DNA of 26,058 nucleotides from Ascoidea tarda (nom. inval.) (lineage: Eukaryota > Ascomycota > Saccharomycetes > Ascoideales > Ascoideaceae), in assembly GCA_030560485.1 (NCBI GenBank), contig JAKTTS010000198.1, forward strand, positions 1 to 26,058, in the 5' to 3' direction. Below are positions 1 through 8,562 of the stretch, one piece after another; the stretch's first letter is position 1; each line of letters starts with the position of its first letter. The position numbers were made by a program, and so were the translations under genes. Under the pieces are notes generated by a model. The model saw nothing but the letters and a program-made list of their open reading frames with translations, did no database searches and was not told the DNA's origin.

Positions 1-46
<46 letters not shown>

Positions 47-61
47 GTTGTTGTTGTTATT
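1..61. repeat. Trinucleotide ATT/GTT run coding poly-Asn
   Basis: An uninterrupted ATT then GTT trinucleotide array encodes about 20 consecutive Asn on the minus strand, at the left edge of the window and within the Ada-like tail. A second run lies at about 278-307. The true length of the array is unknown because it continues past the edge. Confidence 0.9.
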
Positions 62-2143
62 GGTTAGAAAATCGTTTGAAAAGCCATTTGGAAAACCATT
101 TGGAAGGGTATTTGGGAAATGAAATGGCAGAGTATTATTATCTTGAATATTGGAAAAATCAGGATTATTCAAGTTTAATGGAAAGTCAGAATTTGGGTTT
201 GTGAAATCGTTAAGGTTGTTGTCAAAGATATTGGTGTTAAATAAATTTGGATACGGTATTGATTTAACAAAAGCGTGATTATTATTATTATTATTGTTAT
301 TATTATTATGAGTAATATTTTGGTTGTCATGAAAATTGATATTATTAATACTGTTTATATTGTTGATACTATCAACATTATTAATAACCGGGAGTTGTGG
401 GTTGATGATGCTGTTTTTCCTTTCAAGATTGTTAAAAAAATCATCATTGATCCCACCAAATTCAGTTTTAGCATCAATATATGCATTACTGAAAGAGTTC
501 AAGTTTAAGACATCGGTATCTTCAAAATCGAGAGATAAATCAGTGGCTAATTGGGTATGAGTGAGAAGGTTATCGGGCAATATAAATTGGTTAATATGCG
601 AGTCATTTAATACGCTACCTGTATAGCTGGTTGCTGGGCTATTTTCAAAGGTTGTGTTTGCGCCACTGTCGTTTGAAATGAATAAAGGAGTTGAAAATTC
701 TGAGCTGAGGTTATGATTTGGAGTGTATTGGTAGTGATTTTGGTCATGGTGTTTTTGTTGATTATTTTGAGAATTCTGAGTGGAATCACTAATATTAGTG
801 TTGTTGCTGCTGTTGCTATTATTCCGGCTATGTTGGATTGCGTTGATGCGATTAATGGCAGGGCCAATTGAAATAGTTGAAGTTCTTCTTGAATTCGATT
901 GGGGTTTAGAAACCCTGTGGTGATTGAGTCTTGAGGGAATTGTGGGTGAGGTTCTTGACGAGCTGGATTTGATAACAGAAGTGTTATTTGTATTTGTATT
1001 TATATTTGTATTTATATTTGTATTTGTATTTGTATTTGTATTTGTATTTATATTTGTATTTGTATTTAAAGATAGCATAGGGTTATTGTTGTGTGAAGAC
1101 TGAATAAATTTATTGATTGGAATGGCTTCTTCGTTAGAGTTTGTGCGATAGTATTTGACAAAAGCTAGACACTTATCGCCATAGGCCTTTGGAGTTGTTC
1201 TGCAAGTTGATTTAAAAACTCTATGAAAATGCCATGCTGACAATCTGGCTTTGTAGGCCAATTCTTTGAAGCCCATGATTCCACCTCTTCTTTTCTTTTT
1301 TGGTGGTCTTGGAGTTTTCTCTTCAGTTGAGATGATATTAGCGTTAAGATGAGTTTGATTAGCGTTAGTGTTGTTGCTAATGTTGTTGTTAATTTTAGCG
1401 TGGGCGTCAGTATCAGCAGTGTTAGGTGGGAAATCAGGATCAGAGTCATTTTCGCTGTCATCGTCATTGCTTTCGCCAGTATTATCATCACTTTTATCAT
1501 CACTTTGATCATCGTGGTTGGGTTTGGAATTGTTTGGTGTTGCAGTAATTGTTGGTTCTGGATTGTTCAAGAGAAATAGTTTTTTGTATTTGGGATCAGT
1601 GATGGTAGCATAGTTGTTATAATTTTCAGGCATTTTTTTCTCGTAAACCAAGTTAACAGCGGCGGCAGCAATGTGGCAACAGGCCAACTGAACTAATTTG
1701 ATGTTTGTAATGGTGCTGGAGTTTTCGTTATTGTGGCCATGGTTTCTGCGAGAAGGTTCGTTGGAGTTTAAAGCTTTCAAATGGGACAAAGCAGGATTGA
1801 ACTTGACTTGATCATTGACGAAATTGACACAGTGGAAGATGATTTTTCTTTCTCTGGAGGAGGTGAGCATATCGCATGGATTGCAGTATCTGCAAGGGTG
1901 GTAGCCATTATCTAGGCCTTCTTGGTAGGTATCAAAGATGTCGATCTGATCTCTTTCAGTAGCGCGAAAGAATGCTTCGCAATCTGGACGACAGAGAGTA
2001 TGATTGTGTGTTTTATGGCCGATGAAAAATTCACCAATGGTTAGAGGATCAGTGCCCAGGTACGCTTGCCATTTTTCGTCGTCGGTTGTGTAATTGTGAA
2101 TGTCTACCATTGAGTTGGCAACTTGGTTCAAAACTGATTCCAT
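1..2143 (-). CDS. Ada-like protein: Ada zinc domain + AraC-type HTH + Asn-rich tail (3' end beyond window)
   Basis: The frame is open from ATG 2143 to the left edge (714 codons, no stop). Residues ~22-90 match the N-terminal domain of bacterial Ada: a D-x-x-W-Q ... D-P ... G-E-F segment, then C51-R-P-D-C55 and C84-R-Y-C87, the four-cysteine zinc site (C-x3-C and C-x2-C). In bacterial Ada the first of these cysteines accepts methyl groups from DNA phosphotriesters. Residues ~288-333 match the AraC-like helix-turn-helix of Ada, with the core LSAWHFHRVFK followed by TTPKAY. A basic stretch, RPPKKKRR (~279-286), could be a nuclear localisation signal. A long acidic/Asn-rich segment separates the two domains, and beyond ~335 the protein is Asn/Ser/Thr-rich with (Thr-Asn)n and poly-Asn. 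No O6-methylguanine methyltransferase domain is visible before the edge. Likely role (inference): alkylation-responsive DNA-binding regulator, phosphotriester repair protein, or both. Confidence 0.85.
985..1067. repeat. Hexanucleotide TATTTG/TATTTA repeat coding Thr-Asn/Ile-Asn
   Basis: About 14 units of TATTTG or TATTTA run in tandem inside the Ada-like gene. On the minus strand they encode alternating Asn with Thr or Ile. The unit preserves frame, so copy-number change would lengthen or shorten the tail without breaking the protein. Confidence 0.85.
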
Positions 2144-2390
2144 GTTGAAGGTAGAGAGCTAGCTTACTTTGCTTTGATCGTTTATGGTTTGACAGTAGTT
2201 TTCGTATTTGCTGGGGAAGACTATTGCTACTATATGGCAGTCTTTTTCTTTGCTGTTTGATTGTTATTGAGGTCAATAAACAACAATTAGTAGGATGTGA
2301 TTTAGCTTTGTTTTTTCTAATGGCTGCTAAGTTAGTGTGACGGATATTATTAATGTGGTTGTAGAGATGAATGACGATGATCTATACTTG

Positions 2391-2423
2391 AGATTAGAAA
2401 GTAGCAGATTAGAAAGTAGCAGA
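2391..2423. repeat. 15-bp tandem duplication
   Basis: AGATTAGAAAGTAGC occurs twice in direct tandem, followed by AGA, about 250 bp upstream of the Ada-like start codon. Confidence 0.9.
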
Positions 2424-2652
2424 GTAAAAATAAAGTCGAAGAGGGAGAAAATGTTTCTAATTTATAAGCAACCTGCAAATAAGCTCAAGGCAGAGAAATA
2501 GGAAAAAAACCAAGTATATCGAAGTGATCAAGTCCTGAACAACAAGATTGAAGGAAAGCAAAGTGTATAATATTGGATTAATCAAGCTAGTTATCCACTA
2601 ATTGCAGAGCTTTCGACACTAATAAAGCATGGTCGAAAAGAAAACGACCGGA

Positions 2653-2689
2653 AGAGAAATAAGATTGACAGACAAAGAGAAATAAGATT
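2653..2689. repeat. Direct repeat AGAGAAATAAGATT
   Basis: The 14-mer occurs at 2653-2666 and 2676-2689, a 23-bp period, in the upstream region of the Ada-like gene. Confidence 0.85.
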
Positions 2690-2954
2690 TCAGAGCGAGG
2701 AGACCGACATGCAAGTCTGGAAAGACTACAAAGAAGACGAGTCAAAAAGAGTTGGCACAGATGCTGGACAAAAAGCAAGGCACCATCGCAACTCTATGTG
2801 CAAGTGGGCGCGGCAGGCTTCTTCGGAGACAAATGCTGCGCTTTTCCCTCTGCTTGCGGGCCGTGCAACAGGAGAGACGTCAGACAAGGTCCGCTGGTTG
2901 CGTATTGGCTTTTTGAAAAATGACTAAAAGCCAACTCTATTTGCACAGACGTGA

Positions 2955-3181
2955 TGTGATTGGCCAGTGTTGCCAGTTACAGCTGTTCTAGAACAACAGA
3001 AACAGAGCTTCTGCCGCGCACCGCCGCAACAGACGCATGCCACCAAGAGCTACCACCCCACGGACTCTGATTGCCACTAGAGAGCTCTGTCAAATGTGTT
3101 TTATCCATGGTTAACCTCAGTTTGTCCCAGGATCATTTCTTGCTTGTTGCCAGCACGCCAGCACAGCGCTGGCCAATCACA
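2955..3181. repeat. 13-bp inverted repeat carrying CCAAT boxes
   Basis: TGTGATTGGCCAG (2955-2967) is the exact reverse complement of CTGGCCAATCACA (3169-3181). Each arm contains a CCAAT box. The second arm is followed directly by CACGTG (3182-3187). Confidence 0.85.
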
Positions 3182-4209
3182 CACGTGAACTGCTGGGTAG
3201 TGTTGCATGGAAAAACCGCTGCTGTGCGTCCAGCATAAACGTGCGTTGTGCCTCCCAAACTCTCTTTGAATTAATCCACAGCTCGCAAATTTCGCTGAGC
3301 TCTGAGACTTACCTCGTACAAAGCTCACAAAAGCTCACGAAGGCTCTGGGCCTTGGAGAAGCACCGGAGGGGCGAACATACGCCCACAGCGTTCCTATTA
3401 CATCAGAAACACCACGCATTATCAAATCACCTCTTGCTCCAGCACACCATGCCTTTCGACAGACCTGTTATCTCTTTCCAGCAGCTGCTGTTTTGTCTTG
3501 AGACTGCTAGTGTTTTCCAAGCTCGCCCAGAGCTCTGCCAGAAATGCTCCTCCTGCTGGGTTTGCTCCTTTGGAGCCATTTACGACCTTCTTCTGCCAAC
3601 TCGCCCCTCCGGTGAGCGATTTCCATGCTTTGAATTCAAAGAAATGCATTTGTTCTTTATGTAGCACAAATGTTCTTTTTTGCAACTCAATTTCCTGTCT
3701 GCGTTTTGAGTAAAGCCACGGATTCTTTTTTCTGCTCTCGTCCAATCAGCGCCCGTTCCGCTGCTTTTTTGGCACTTTTCTACTTTTTCCGAACTAATTG
3801 TTCGATAACCTCCCCCTACCATTTAAGCTCCAACTCTATTTTTTTGTGATTCGATTATCACTCAAAGTTTTTGTCTTCTATTTATTTTTTAAATGATAAA
3901 CTAACTCTCTTCTGTTTCAAACCCAAATCCTCGACTCTCACACTTCTGCTCTCTTTCATTGCTAAAATCAATCACTAATTGCACTTTCGCAATCCAACGA
4001 TGACATGCAATTGGAAATCTCAAACCAAAATATGGTTCTAGAAAGTATTCAAAACACTTCCATATCCACTAATTCCATTTCCTCTTATTCCATTAAGCTT
4101 ATACTGGTTGGAATTATTTTTTTAGTTCTTCTTCCGTATTAATTGATTTATTTATTGATTTATTTTTTAGACCAAAAAAAGAAATTCCAAAACCTACACT
4201 ATTTGAATA

Positions 4210-4251
4210 ATTACTCAAATATTTATCACAATTACTCAAATATTTATCACA
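4210..4251. repeat. 21-bp tandem duplication
   Basis: Two exact copies of a 21-bp unit (ATTACTC...ATCACA) lie side by side, about 200 bp beyond the FUN30 stop. No function is evident. Confidence 0.85.
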
Positions 4252-4449
4252 ATATTTATTTCAAACCTATCTATACAGTACAAACTTTATATGTTCATCT
4301 TTTTAATTACATTTCAGTTCTTTCTTTTTTTCTATTTTATTCTTTTTTTTGTTTTTTATTTCTATTTCTTCTAATTTTTCTATTACTTTCATCATTTCCA
4401 TTACACTAGTTTTTTATTTTACTTTTTATCTATTTTTTCTATTTTTTTT

Positions 4450-7400
4450 TTAATCTTTAAATAAAATTTGAGCAATCAATGACGTTGCTTTCTCTTCAAT
4501 CTTATTATCATCCATATATTCTTCTTCATCACCATCTTCTTCTTGATCTTTTTGATCTTCTTGATCTTCTTGATCCTCTTTTTTTCCCATTTCTTTTTTG
4601 TCATCCAATTTCACTATCAATTTCGTATTTTCACTCATATTTTTGTCCAACGCCAACTTGTTTCGACCCAACATCAATATATTCTCTTCAATCGAATCCT
4701 TTGTAATTAGCTTAATCACCTCAACATCCTTTTCCTGCCCTAGTCGATGACATCTATCTTCTGCTTGTTTATCGTCATGCGGATTAAAACTCTGATCAAA
4801 TATTATAACAACATTTGCACAAACTAAATTAATCCCAAATCCTCCACTCTTAGTCGTCAACAAAAAAATCTTAATCTCTTCCTCCTTATAAAACTTGTCA
4901 ATCAAGTCCTGTCGAATATCAACCGCAGTGCTCCCATCAAGCCTTAGAAACTTCACCTTTTCATACTCTAAAAATTTCTCAATTATATCCAAAACCTGCG
5001 TGAAAAGCGAAAAAATTAACATCTTAGATCCCTTCATTGTATACTCTCTTATATATTTTTTCAACTTCAAAACTTTATCCGACGAATAAAAATCTTTCTT
5101 TTTCAACTTGTATCGACTCAAACTCTTGGGAAATTTCTCGCACAATTCATTCAATTCAAAATCTGTCATAACCTCCATATCCTCATAAATAAACTGCCTA
5201 TTAGCATTCTTATAAACTTCTTCCTTCATAATCTTCTCTGACATTTGCTTCAATTTGCTATCCGTATAAATAGTTCTAAATAGCAATGGATGAATAGCTG
5301 CTTTTCTTAAATTCATTATAATGTTTTTCGTTTTGGTTTTATTTCCAATCATATTCACTCCCTGATTACTCTTACCTTCATCAATCTCTTTTTCATAAAT
5401 TCTTTTCTGCGCTGGTAACAATTCGCAATATTCAATCTGATGTATCTTTTTAGGCAAGTTTTTTAGAACCTGTTTTTTTCTTCTTCGTAGGATGAATGGC
5501 TCCATAATTCTTTTGGCTTTGGAAATCGCTTGAATTGACAATAACGGATTATACTCTTCGCTATCATTACTCTCACTATCTTCATCTCCATCTCTATCTC
5601 CATCCTCATTTTCATTCACATTCCTGCTTCCATTTTTGATTTTCTTTTTGCCCTTTCTTTTTTTTCCACTCTTTGTTGTGGCCTTTTGATTAAACAACAC
5701 TTGCAAATCTTCTTTGTGTTCCTTGAAAATGTCCGGCAAAATAAAACTTAATAACGATATTAGCTCCTTTAAATTATTCTGCAAAGGTGTTCCTGTTAAT
5801 AAAATTCGGATTTTTCCCTTTAATCGCATCAACTTGTTATATCTTTCACTAGTGGAATTCTTTAACATATGTCCTTCATCATAAATAATACAGTTAAACC
5901 CTTGTTTAATTAAAAACTTTTGATCCTCTTTAGATCCGCATGCTAACGAATAAGTAGTAATCAATATATCGTATTTAATTTTCGATAAATGAATCCTCAA
6001 ATCAATTCGCTCATTTTGTGTACCATAATATGGTGAAACTTGTAATTCCGGTGAAAATTTTTGAAATTCTCTCAACCAATTTTCTAAAGTTGATGCTGGT
6101 ACGATAATTAAATTTTGCCCAGAATTTTTAGGATCGATCTGTTTCAAATATGTTAAAAAGGATATCACCTGAACGGTTTTGCCCAACCCCATTTCATCTG
6201 CTAAAATGCAAGATAAATTATAACTGTAAAGTAAATTCAACCAGTTGAATCCAAATTGTTGATAAATTTTCAATTCTAAAGTATCTGACAATAACTGTGG
6301 TTGTTCACTAATATACTTTTTGTTTTGATGAATAATAACGGATGTTCCATTATTTCTGGATCTCCTGTTGTTTTGACTTTTTCTAAATGAAATGTTTTCA
6401 TCTTCGTCTTCATCGTCATCATCACTGTATTCCTCTCCATCTGATATATCAGATTCAGACTCGACTTTTTCAATTTCTAACCCGGTTTCTAGCTCAACTT
6501 CTTTAACCAATGAAATTTTTTCGCTATTTTTCAATTCCTTTTCATTAAGCTCAGTTTCTTTAGTTATAGTCAAATCATTGTCACCATCATGATCTTCTTC
6601 ATCGTCATCGTGAATTTTCTTCTGCCCATTAACCAGAGATAATCCTATCTTGTTCTGTTTGTATAGTTTTTTATTAATTATTTTACCATTTCTATCAACA
6701 CCCCAGGAAGCAATATCTTTTGAAATCTTTTGCCCTAATTTGGAGCACTTTTCAATCAACGTCTCAATGGCATCATAACCTTTCAACGTTATCTCAGTTT
6801 TTTCAACAATTCTTAACCCCATTGTCTTCTTTTTGAGATAAGTTCTTTTTGTTTTTTTAGCCGTATTGACTTTTGCATTGTCAATTTCAACAAAATCTTT
6901 TTCTTCAATTTGTTCTAAAGACTCATATGGTCTTTCATCAATTAATAACTGAGCAATTTCTGGAGAACAACTACCGATATCAGAGATATCAAGAAGAGGA
7001 GCAGTATTCAAAAATTCTAATATTCTAATTTGATAATTATCTTGCGATTCTTCCTTGTTTTCATATTTCTCATCATCATCCAACTCTTGATCAGATTGGG
7101 TATTTTCTAGTTCAGAAAACTGATCCTCTTCTTCTTCGCTTAAGTTAACGATCCTTTTCTTGGATTTAATTAACTTTGAATTTGAGTAAAATTTTGAAGG
7201 AGATATAGCCTCTAAACTGTTATCAGCATCATTATCATCATCATTGTTAACTTTATTATTAACCTCATTATCAAATTTCGAACCTCTAACTAATTTCTTC
7301 TTTCTTTTTCTGATTTCATTATTACTAGTATTGTCATTATTATTATTATTTTTTTTAAGGTTATATTTTTCAGTAATCTTTAAACTGGGTTTAGTTATAT

Positions 7401-8097
7401 TTGAATTTGCTTTTGAAACCAGATGAACAGCAAAGTCAGAGCTAAAGCTAGGTCGAGACCTTTGTTTAGGAGATAGAGAAGAAGGAGGATTTGATAAAAA
7501 TGAAGGAAGGGAACCATTTTTAGACAAACCTGAATTGATAGTTCTCAATCTATGTTCAGGGTGCTTTGCAATAAAGCTATTTAAACTAGCAGTAGTCTCT
7601 CTTAAATTGCCATTATTTTTTTTGAGTAACGCAATTATCAAATTTTCTTTCACATCAAATTTTAACTTCAACATTTGAATAGTCTGCTGTAAAGAGCCAT
7701 TCTTGATGAACCCATTCAGATTATTTAAGAGAGAAGGTTTAAATGGTTTGGGTAAGTTTATTGACAAATTTGAGGTCAATGAAGTCGAGGAAGATTTATT
7801 TGCATCACCTTTATAGGCAAATTGTTCTAAAAAGGGAGAAAAATTGGAGATTCTGTTGAGACTTCGGTTTTCAATGTCTCTTGTTGGAGGCAAAGCATCA
7901 TTAAATTTTATTGGGGAAGACGAATCAAAATTCTTGAATCCATTCTTATAAGTGTTTTGAGTGGGACTTGATTGTGGAACTTGGACATAAGGTCTTTTCT
8001 GGTTTGGTTCAGAAACAGAACTGTCGTTGTCATTGTCAAAAACTGGGGATCTTGGTCTTTTGGGCAAATTCGAATTACTGGAAAAACTATTTGTCAT
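4450..8097 (-). CDS. FUN30: Fun30/SMARCAD1-type SNF2 chromatin-remodelling ATPase
   Basis: A nuclear ATP-dependent nucleosome remodeller; the family acts in silencing, DNA end resection and nucleosome editing. It starts at ATG 8097 (the frame extends two codons upstream to a TTG) and gives 1215 aa, slightly longer than S. cerevisiae Fun30. A CUE-like ubiquitin-binding segment lies at ~131-178 (SLQQTIQML... NLRETTASL). The SNF2 ATPase has Walker A DEMGLGKT with Lys640, the DEGH box at 740-743, and the C-terminal helicase lobe ending in QAEDRCHRLGQ (~1111-1121). A lysine-rich then acidic insert (GKKRKGKKK then DGDRDGDEDSES) interrupts the region between the lobes. The N-terminal half and the last ~50 residues are strongly acidic and low-complexity. 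Divergent from the permease gene across 465 bp. Only three CTG codons occur (residues 127, 226, 488), none in the ATPase. Confidence 0.95.
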   Translation of the reverse strand: MTNSFSSNSNLPKRPRSPVFDNDNDSSVSEPNQKRPYVQVPQSSPTQNTYKNGFKNFDSSSPIKFNDALPPTRDIENRSLNRISNFSPFLEQFAYKGDANKSSSTSLTSNLSINLPKPFKPSLLNNLNGFIKNGSLQQTIQMLKLKFDVKENLIIALLKKNNGNLRETTASLNSFIAKHPEHRLRTINSGLSKNGSLPSFLSNPPSSLSPKQRSRPSFSSDFAVHLVSKANSNITKPSLKITEKYNLKKNNNNNDNTSNNEIRKRKKKLVRGSKFDNEVNNKVNNDDDNDADNSLEAISPSKFYSNSKLIKSKKRIVNLSEEEEDQFSELENTQSDQELDDDEKYENKEESQDNYQIRILEFLNTAPLLDISDIGSCSPEIAQLLIDERPYESLEQIEEKDFVEIDNAKVNTAKKTKRTYLKKKTMGLRIVEKTEITLKGYDAIETLIEKCSKLGQKISKDIASWGVDRNGKIINKKLYKQNKIGLSLVNGQKKIHDDDEEDHDGDNDLTITKETELNEKELKNSEKISLVKEVELETGLEIEKVESESDISDGEEYSDDDDEDEDENISFRKSQNNRRSRNNGTSVIIHQNKKYISEQPQLLSDTLELKIYQQFGFNWLNLLYSYNLSCILADEMGLGKTVQVISFLTYLKQIDPKNSGQNLIIVPASTLENWLREFQKFSPELQVSPYYGTQNERIDLRIHLSKIKYDILITTYSLACGSKEDQKFLIKQGFNCIIYDEGHMLKNSTSERYNKLMRLKGKIRILLTGTPLQNNLKELISLLSFILPDIFKEHKEDLQVLFNQKATTKSGKKRKGKKKIKNGSRNVNENEDGDRDGDEDSESNDSEEYNPLLSIQAISKAKRIMEPFILRRRKKQVLKNLPKKIHQIEYCELLPAQKRIYEKEIDEGKSNQGVNMIGNKTKTKNIIMNLRKAAIHPLLFRTIYTDSKLKQMSEKIMKEEVYKNANRQFIYEDMEVMTDFELNELCEKFPKSLSRYKLKKKDFYSSDKVLKLKKYIREYTMKGSKMLIFSLFTQVLDIIEKFLEYEKVKFLRLDGSTAVDIRQDLIDKFYKEEEIKIFLLTTKSGGFGINLVCANVVIIFDQSFNPHDDKQAEDRCHRLGQEKDVEVIKLITKDSIEENILMLGRNKLALDKNMSENTKLIVKLDDKKEMGKKEDQEDQEDQKDQEEDGDEEEYMDDNKIEEKATSLIAQILFKD

Positions 8098-8562
8098 CTT
8101 CAAAATCTATTATAAGATAAAAAAAAATTGTCCCAAATTTCCTGAAACGAAAAAAGATACAACTGTAAATATTCCTCTGAGAGTAGTCAACCTGAAAAAA
8201 TATCTTTCTATTGATAAACCAAGCTCAGAGCCGCAAAAACAGCACTTTACAAGTGAAAATCTACAAAACACGCACAAAATACCCGTTCTAACAAAACATA
8301 GTCAGGTGACGCATAAATAAAGTTCTACTACACCTCTAAGTGCTTTTTTGCAAAGTAAAATCCAGCGATGTGGATCTTGTCACTTTGTGGCAGCTGCTTT
8401 TGCTGTTTTTGCTTCTTCTGCTGCTTTGGAAAGTGCTGATTATAATGAATATACTCGTTTTATTAAAGTCTCTAGCCATTTTTTATAAAAAAACTAACCA
8501 TCTTTTCTGATTTTTCAGCTTTTTCCACTTACAACCTTTGCATACATCTCTTACTATCTAAT
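8098..8562. promoter_or_regulatory. Divergent FUN30 / amino acid permease promoter
   Basis: A 465-bp bidirectional upstream region. A TATAAAA at 8484-8490 lies about 75 bp before the permease ATG. GATAA cores at 8116 and 8213 could be GATA-factor (nitrogen catabolite) sites but are too short to be convincing. Confidence 0.5.

Larger units (their letters stand above)
2144..4449. other. Long gene-free region upstream of the Ada-like gene
   Basis: It lies between the Ada-like ATG and the FUN30 stop, both on the minus strand, so most of it should serve as the Ada-like promoter plus the FUN30 3' region. The middle (~2600-3830) is visibly richer in G+C than its surroundings and holds CCAAT boxes (2959 inverted, 3173, 3742), a CACGTG at 3182-3187, and CAGCTG at 2979 and 3482. 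The part beyond ~3830 is T-rich. Open frames up to about 107 codons occur on both strands but none resembles a known protein. A TACTAAT on the minus strand at 2287-2293 followed by CAG could mark a 5'-leader intron of the Ada-like gene (weak). Confidence 0.6.

Noticed and set aside
1165-1579. Frames in the Ada-like gene rich in Ile/Leu/Thr or Val/Ser
   Set aside because: They are shadow readings of the Asn/Asp-rich coding frame, which alone carries the Ada and AraC motifs.
3353-3745. Overlapping 103- and 107-codon frames on opposite strands
   Set aside because: They lie in the GC-richer gap where long chance frames are expected; one lacks an ATG start, and neither resembles a known protein.
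4143-4409. 88-codon frame rich in Phe/Leu/Tyr
   Set aside because: Produced by T-rich DNA and a tandem duplication downstream of FUN30; no protein-like pattern.
8098-8103. FUN30 starting two codons upstream at TTG
   Set aside because: TTG is not a usual yeast start and ATG 8097 follows at once. The same reasoning moved the starts of RPN11 (to 10485) and the AMP deaminase-like gene (to 24811).
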